Below are positions 60,329 through 64,000 of a DNA stretch of 64,000 nt, piece by piece. The notes below the pieces were generated by a model. It did not search any database. It was not told the DNA's origin and worked only from the letters and a program-made list of their open reading frames with translations. This DNA comes from JALOOX01 sp964557955 (GTDB lineage: Bacteria; Desulfobacterota; Syntrophobacteria; Syntrophobacterales; Syntrophobacteraceae), in assembly GCA_964557955.1 (NCBI GenBank), contig CAZLCS010000014.1, positions 47,823 to 111,822 of the forward strand, read 5' to 3'. How positions within the stretch are numbered: position 1 is the stretch's first letter; every line of letters starts with the position of its first letter. A program made the position numbers and the translations under genes.

Positions 60329-60985
60329 TCAGGCTTCAGAACGCAGGGCGACGGCCGGCTGCATCCGGGCTGCGACCAAGGCCGGATAAATCACTCCCAG
60401 CAGCGAAAGGAGAACGGCCAGAAGCGTCGTCTCCAGGCACGTCACGATAATCTGAGACAAAGGATACTGAAACAGAACCTGCCATCCGAACTTGAGTAGA
60501 AGCGACATGCTGATCACGAGAATTCCGGCCACACTGCCTGCGAACCCACCCAGAAAACCCTGGTAAATCGCTTCGAGAACAAAAATCCTCACCACGAAGG
60601 TGTTGAGAGCTCCCAGGCATTTGAATGTGCCGATTTCACGAAAGCGCTCGGTGACCGACATGAGCTGAGCGTTCACGATCCCGACCACGCACACGAGCAG
60701 GGAAAGGAATGCCAGCCAGCGGTCTTTAGGGCCCGTTCCGAACTCGCCCCCGACCAGCTCATACCCGGCAGCGAGAATCGCCTCCTGAAGGGCCTTGTCT
60801 GCAGCCGGCCAGAGTCCGTTCAGGATCTCGTAGCCCCCCCACGTGTAAGCTGCGAACGAGACCGCCAAAGCAAGGGTCAAGGTCGTAATGAGGGATCGAA
60901 ACAGCCTCACGCGCACAGAATTGAAAGAGATCCTGAGCACCTGGCTCCATGGAAGTACTATCTGCCGCTTGACCGCCACTTTCAC
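60329..60985 (-). CDS. Compact FtsX/MacB-type permease
   Basis: Membrane protein of 218 residues with the MacB-like C-terminal topology: one N-terminal helix (LFRSLITTLTLALAVSFAAYTW), a very short periplasmic part of about 35 residues instead of the usual 200, then three helices carrying TERFREIGTFKCLGAL, the coupling motif that contacts the ATPase, and the end IYPALVAARMQPAVAL. The missing ectodomain suggests that the giant partner supplies all extracytoplasmic contacts. It lies 20 bases downstream of der. Confidence 0.87.
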   Translation of the reverse strand: MKVAVKRQIVLPWSQVLRISFNSVRVRLFRSLITTLTLALAVSFAAYTWGGYEILNGLWPAADKALQEAILAAGYELVGGEFGTGPKDRWLAFLSLLVCVVGIVNAQLMSVTERFREIGTFKCLGALNTFVVRIFVLEAIYQGFLGGFAGSVAGILVISMSLLLKFGWQVLFQYPLSQIIVTCLETTLLAVLLSLLGVIYPALVAARMQPAVALRSEA

Positions 60986-61004
60986 AGCTTCACTCCATCA
61001 ACCT

Positions 61005-62333
61005 TCAGCCCTGATCTCTCTGACGCCCCCGAAAGACCATCCGGATCGGCGTCCTGGTGAGACCGAAAGCCTCCCGGAACTGGTTGGTGAGGTAGCGTTC
61101 ATAGGAAAAATGGATGGCGTCCGGACGGTTGCAGAAAAGAACAAAGGTTGGCGGCCGCACGGAGCTCTGAGTCGCGTAAAAGAACTTGAGGCGCCGTCCC
61201 GCAACTATGGGCGGCTCATGCCTCTGGACGGTTTGCTCGAGCGTCCGATTGACAAGGCCGGTAGTGACTCTCCGATTATATTGCTCAAACACCTCGCATA
61301 TGGTGGGCAGAATCTTGTTGACACGTTTTCCGCTCAGGGCGGAGAATGTCAGCAACGGGGCATAAGGGAGAAAACGGAACCGCTCCCGGATCTCAGCCTT
61401 GAAATTCTTGACAAACCTGGGGTCCTTGTCCACCGCATCCCATTTGTTGACTCCAATGACGCAACCACGAAACCGTTCCTGAACATAGCCGGCAATGTGG
61501 AGATCCTGGTCGGTCACGCCCTCCAGGGCATCCAGGAGGAGGAGCGAAACATGGCTGCGCTCGACGCTTTCAAGGGCCTTGATGACGCTGATTTTCTCGA
61601 TCTTCTCACGGACCCGGCCCTTGCGCCGGATACCGGCCGTGTCGATCAACAGGTAACGCCGGCCGTCCAGTTCGAAGGGCGAATCCACGGCGTCGCGCGT
61701 GGTACCGGGAACCGGGCTGACAACGACGCGCGACTCGCCCAGAAGCCGGTTCATGAGTGTCGATTTGCCGACGTTGGGGCGCCCGATGATGGCCATTCGG
61801 ATTTCACCCGTATCCTCGTCGGTTTCGACTGTCCCTTCGGCATCCGGAACGGCTTCTGCCAGATCCGTCAGCAGCTCGCCGACTCCGAACCCGTGAGCGG
61901 CACTGATGGGATAGATCCGCTCCAGCCCGAGCTCGAAGAACTCGGACATGTTTTTAGCCTGCTCGGGCCCGTCGATCTTGTTCACGGCGAAGAAAGAGGG
62001 TTTGGCCGATCGCCGAACCAACTGCACCAGGGAATGATCTTCGGGGTGAAGGCCTGTCTTTGCGTCGGCCAGGAAGAGGACAATATCGGCTTCTTCAATG
62101 GCGAGCCGGACCTGCTGAAGGGTTCCCTCCTCCAGGGCCGTGTCGCCCGTTACGCCGTATCCGGCCGTGTCCGCCAACAGGAAGTGCTTGTCGTCCCAAA
62201 CCACTTCCGTCTGATTACGGTCGCGGGTCACTCCCGGGAAGTCGTCCACCAGCGCCCGCCGTCTGCCGGCAATGCGATTGAAGAGGGTGGACTTGCCAAC
62301 GTTGGGTCTGCCAATGATGGCCACCAGGACCAT
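61005..62333 (-). CDS. der: GTPase Der (EngA)
   Basis: Double-GTPase needed for 50S ribosome assembly. The 442-residue protein has two G domains in tandem: first GRPNVGKSTLFNR near residue 8, DFPGVTRDR, DTAGYG and NKIDGPEQ; second GRPNVGKSTLMNR near 178, VPGTTRDAVD, DTAGIRRKG and NKWDAVDK; then the KH-like C-terminal domain. It is the first gene of the minus-strand run that continues with the ABC system, but is probably only a neighbour. Confidence 0.96.
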   Translation of the reverse strand: MVLVAIIGRPNVGKSTLFNRIAGRRRALVDDFPGVTRDRNQTEVVWDDKHFLLADTAGYGVTGDTALEEGTLQQVRLAIEEADIVLFLADAKTGLHPEDHSLVQLVRRSAKPSFFAVNKIDGPEQAKNMSEFFELGLERIYPISAAHGFGVGELLTDLAEAVPDAEGTVETDEDTGEIRMAIIGRPNVGKSTLMNRLLGESRVVVSPVPGTTRDAVDSPFELDGRRYLLIDTAGIRRKGRVREKIEKISVIKALESVERSHVSLLLLDALEGVTDQDLHIAGYVQERFRGCVIGVNKWDAVDKDPRFVKNFKAEIRERFRFLPYAPLLTFSALSGKRVNKILPTICEVFEQYNRRVTTGLVNRTLEQTVQRHEPPIVAGRRLKFFYATQSSVRPPTFVLFCNRPDAIHFSYERYLTNQFREAFGLTRTPIRMVFRGRQRDQG

Positions 62334-62463
62334 GGAGCCTCATCCTTCCCGAAGTGAACATTCCTGAATGAAAGCCAGGCGCATCAGGCCAGAATACTAA
62401 AAACAACACATAGTAACCTGCAGATCATCGGTAATACAAGAGGATATGGACGGGAGAGATGCC

Positions 62464-63978
62464 ATGAAGAACACGTCTGCATTGATTTGGGGATGGGCAG
62501 CAGCCTGCCTGGCTTTCCTGCTCGGGCCCGTTACGGGATTGAATGCCGGCAGAATCGTGGCGCATGAGGCCACGGTGAGGCCTCTGGGCGGGATTCCCGT
62601 GATGATTGTCGACGGCGCGACCAACCGCGCCCAGGCATGGCTCCACGTCCGCAACGAAGGCGAGCTCGATGCGCCGCTCTTGATCACCCTGGGGAACTTC
62701 GCGAACCATACCACCGGGAAGCCCATGGCTACCGAGGCGTTGTTCTTTGCAGAAGGTGACGCTGCCGGAAAGCCCCTGGTGGAGTCCCGGATTGGGGGTG
62801 GTGACGTCCAGTCCATCAAGATCGAAGTGTCCAACTTGTGGGAGGCCGGCGAATCCAGTGCTGAATTGCAGGTGAACGGCCAGGCTTACACCCTGAATGC
62901 GGTGCACACCGACGTCCCTTTCAATGTGCGTGTCGAGTCCTCCACGCCCGAAAAGCCCGTTTTACATCTGGAGCGAAATCGCAAAGGATCGCTGGTCATC
63001 AGGAACGATGACCCCAAGACTTACGCCGTCACCTGGTGCCTCGTGGTTCCCGGCGAGTCAGAGGTCTTGAAGGAAGAGGCAGCCTTGCCGCCGAGGGGTG
63101 TGCTGTCTGTTGCCGTCGACTCTCCGAGAGAGTGGTTCAGGCACTGGTTCTCTGGGCTTTTCAAGGATGCGGAGCGGACCGCTCTTCTGATCCTGGCCTT
63201 CACGCCCAAGGTGAGCTCTGTCAGCAGTCCGGGAGGGCCTGTGAGGACGCTGCCTTTGCAGCTTCGCCTGTCCCACTGGTCTGATGGGATCAAATCGTGG
63301 TGGGGAAGCCTGATACTTTTCGGAGTGCTTCTGCTGGGCGGGCTTTGCTCACTGTTTCTGGGTTTGTGGATTCCGAACAAACTGACTCGAATCGAGCTGG
63401 CCAAACGCCTCGATGAGCTGGCTCAGAAAACGCGCTCGATTTCGCGGAAGACCGACTCGGCGCTGCGGGTCGGCGTGCGTGTGGAGCGGCTGCGTCTGTG
63501 GGAGGTGATCCGGGCGTTGGGCATGCTGAATGCGGACGCGGCCGAACAGCTCAAGCGGTTCGAAAAGGAGATCGAGTTCCTTTCCAGGCGCGTCGAGCTG
63601 GTGGAAGAGCTCGATGGAGTGGCGCAAAGACTGGAGACCCTGCGGTCCAGGACTTCCGGTGCACCCCCCACGATCCTCCGGCAGGCCGCCCGTTCATTGG
63701 ACGAGGCTACACGGCTGCTCAAATCGGCCACTCCGACGGAATCCGATTTTCAGATGGTCCAGACGACCATCCGGATGGCCGGCTCCCGTCTGGAGAAGAT
63801 CGAAGACCCCGATCCCCAGTTTGCGCAAGGCCTGGCCGTGAATGTGAAAATGCTTCGCGCGGAGTACGACGAGCAGAGCGGCGTGATCGGCAAACGGGAA
63901 AAATGCAGGGAACTGCGGAACAAGCTCAAGGATCTCTTTGAAATCCTAAACCGAAGTTCCAAAAAAATCGTGACCTGA
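62464..63978 (+). CDS. Unknown secreted-then-membrane protein with cytoplasmic coiled coil
   Basis: Not recognised. The 504-residue protein has a signal peptide (about 1-25, ending GLNAGR), a periplasmic beta-rich domain (about 30-275; it contains LHVRNEGELDAPLLITLG, which resembles an Ig-like NEW3 fold), one transmembrane helix (about 282-302, GSLILFGVLLLGGLCSLFLGL), and a charged helical tail (about 310-500) with heptad-like patterns such as EKEIEFLSRRVELVEEL. ATG 62464 follows GGGAGAGA. The layout suggests a sensor or tether that links the envelope to a cytoplasmic partner. It is divergent from der. Confidence 0.75.
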   Translation: MKNTSALIWGWAAACLAFLLGPVTGLNAGRIVAHEATVRPLGGIPVMIVDGATNRAQAWLHVRNEGELDAPLLITLGNFANHTTGKPMATEALFFAEGDAAGKPLVESRIGGGDVQSIKIEVSNLWEAGESSAELQVNGQAYTLNAVHTDVPFNVRVESSTPEKPVLHLERNRKGSLVIRNDDPKTYAVTWCLVVPGESEVLKEEAALPPRGVLSVAVDSPREWFRHWFSGLFKDAERTALLILAFTPKVSSVSSPGGPVRTLPLQLRLSHWSDGIKSWWGSLILFGVLLLGGLCSLFLGLWIPNKLTRIELAKRLDELAQKTRSISRKTDSALRVGVRVERLRLWEVIRALGMLNADAAEQLKRFEKEIEFLSRRVELVEELDGVAQRLETLRSRTSGAPPTILRQAARSLDEATRLLKSATPTESDFQMVQTTIRMAGSRLEKIEDPDPQFAQGLAVNVKMLRAEYDEQSGVIGKREKCRELRNKLKDLFEILNRSSKKIVT

Positions 63979-64000
63979 CAGCTGCTAACCACCTGTAACC

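Noticed and set aside
1..64000. tRNA, rRNA, CRISPR arrays, insertion sequences, attachment sites, origins
   Set aside because: No tandem direct repeats with spacers, no terminal inverted repeats next to transposase-like ORFs, and no convincing tRNA-like fold were seen on reading; a tRNAscan or covariance-model run could still find something missed.

Overview
The window looks like one contiguous chromosomal segment of a strictly anaerobic, GC-rich deltaproteobacterium of the sulfate-reducing or syntrophic type (Syntrophobacterales-like; the genus is a guess). The reasons are the siroheme-dependent heme genes (ahbC, hemB, ahbD), two in-frame UGA codons best read as selenocysteine, a complex I operon that ends in a formate dehydrogenase gene, and housekeeping genes of proteobacterial type. 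I found no rRNA, tRNA, CRISPR array, insertion sequence or prophage.

Layout. 1-4.1 kb (+): periplasmic protease CtpA, a YibQ-type divergent polysaccharide deacetylase, and a secreted DUF1573-like protein whose conserved CGC motif is encoded as U-G-C through an in-frame UGA. 4.1-9.6 kb (-): a ClpX-like AAA+ ATPase followed by ahbC, hemB and ahbD, with a good sigma-70 promoter at 9620-9647. 10.1-19.6 kb: mixed single genes (isochorismatase-like hydrolase, orphan NarL-type response regulator, hydrogenase maturation protease, metallophosphoesterase, DedA and TVP38 membrane proteins, aldo/keto reductase, LysM lytic transglycosylase, nitrilase-family amidohydrolase, DUF4412-like protein). 19.9-23.3 kb (+): prmA, icd and a PAS-SpoIIE phosphatase. 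23.4-33.6 kb (-): a PsiE-like protein, then a tight cluster transcribed rho, rpmE, prfA, prmC, murA, ClC channel, comEC. 33.6-38.4 kb: a candidate structured RNA, bamD, trxA with a clear promoter, an MFS transporter, and a long intergenic region in front of nuo.

38.4-52.9 kb (+): nuoABCDHIJK, an MrpD-like antiporter subunit, an 85-residue membrane protein, a NuoL-like subunit, nuoM, nuoN, and then fdhA, a selenocysteine formate dehydrogenase with a NuoG-like N-terminus. nuoE, nuoF and a plain nuoG are absent. The simplest reading is a complex I whose electron-input module is a formate dehydrogenase, with four antiporter-type subunits in the membrane arm. A strong intrinsic terminator closes the operon.

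53.0-62.3 kb (-): der, a compact FtsX-type permease, a MacB/LolD-type ATPase, a 1651-residue protein joining a degenerate M28 peptidase-like ectodomain to an FtsX-type permease, and a cNMP-HDOD protein. This ABC system is the strongest candidate for an undescribed machine here. At the right edge lies a divergent unknown membrane/coiled-coil protein. All assignments come from reading the sequence; no database search was run.
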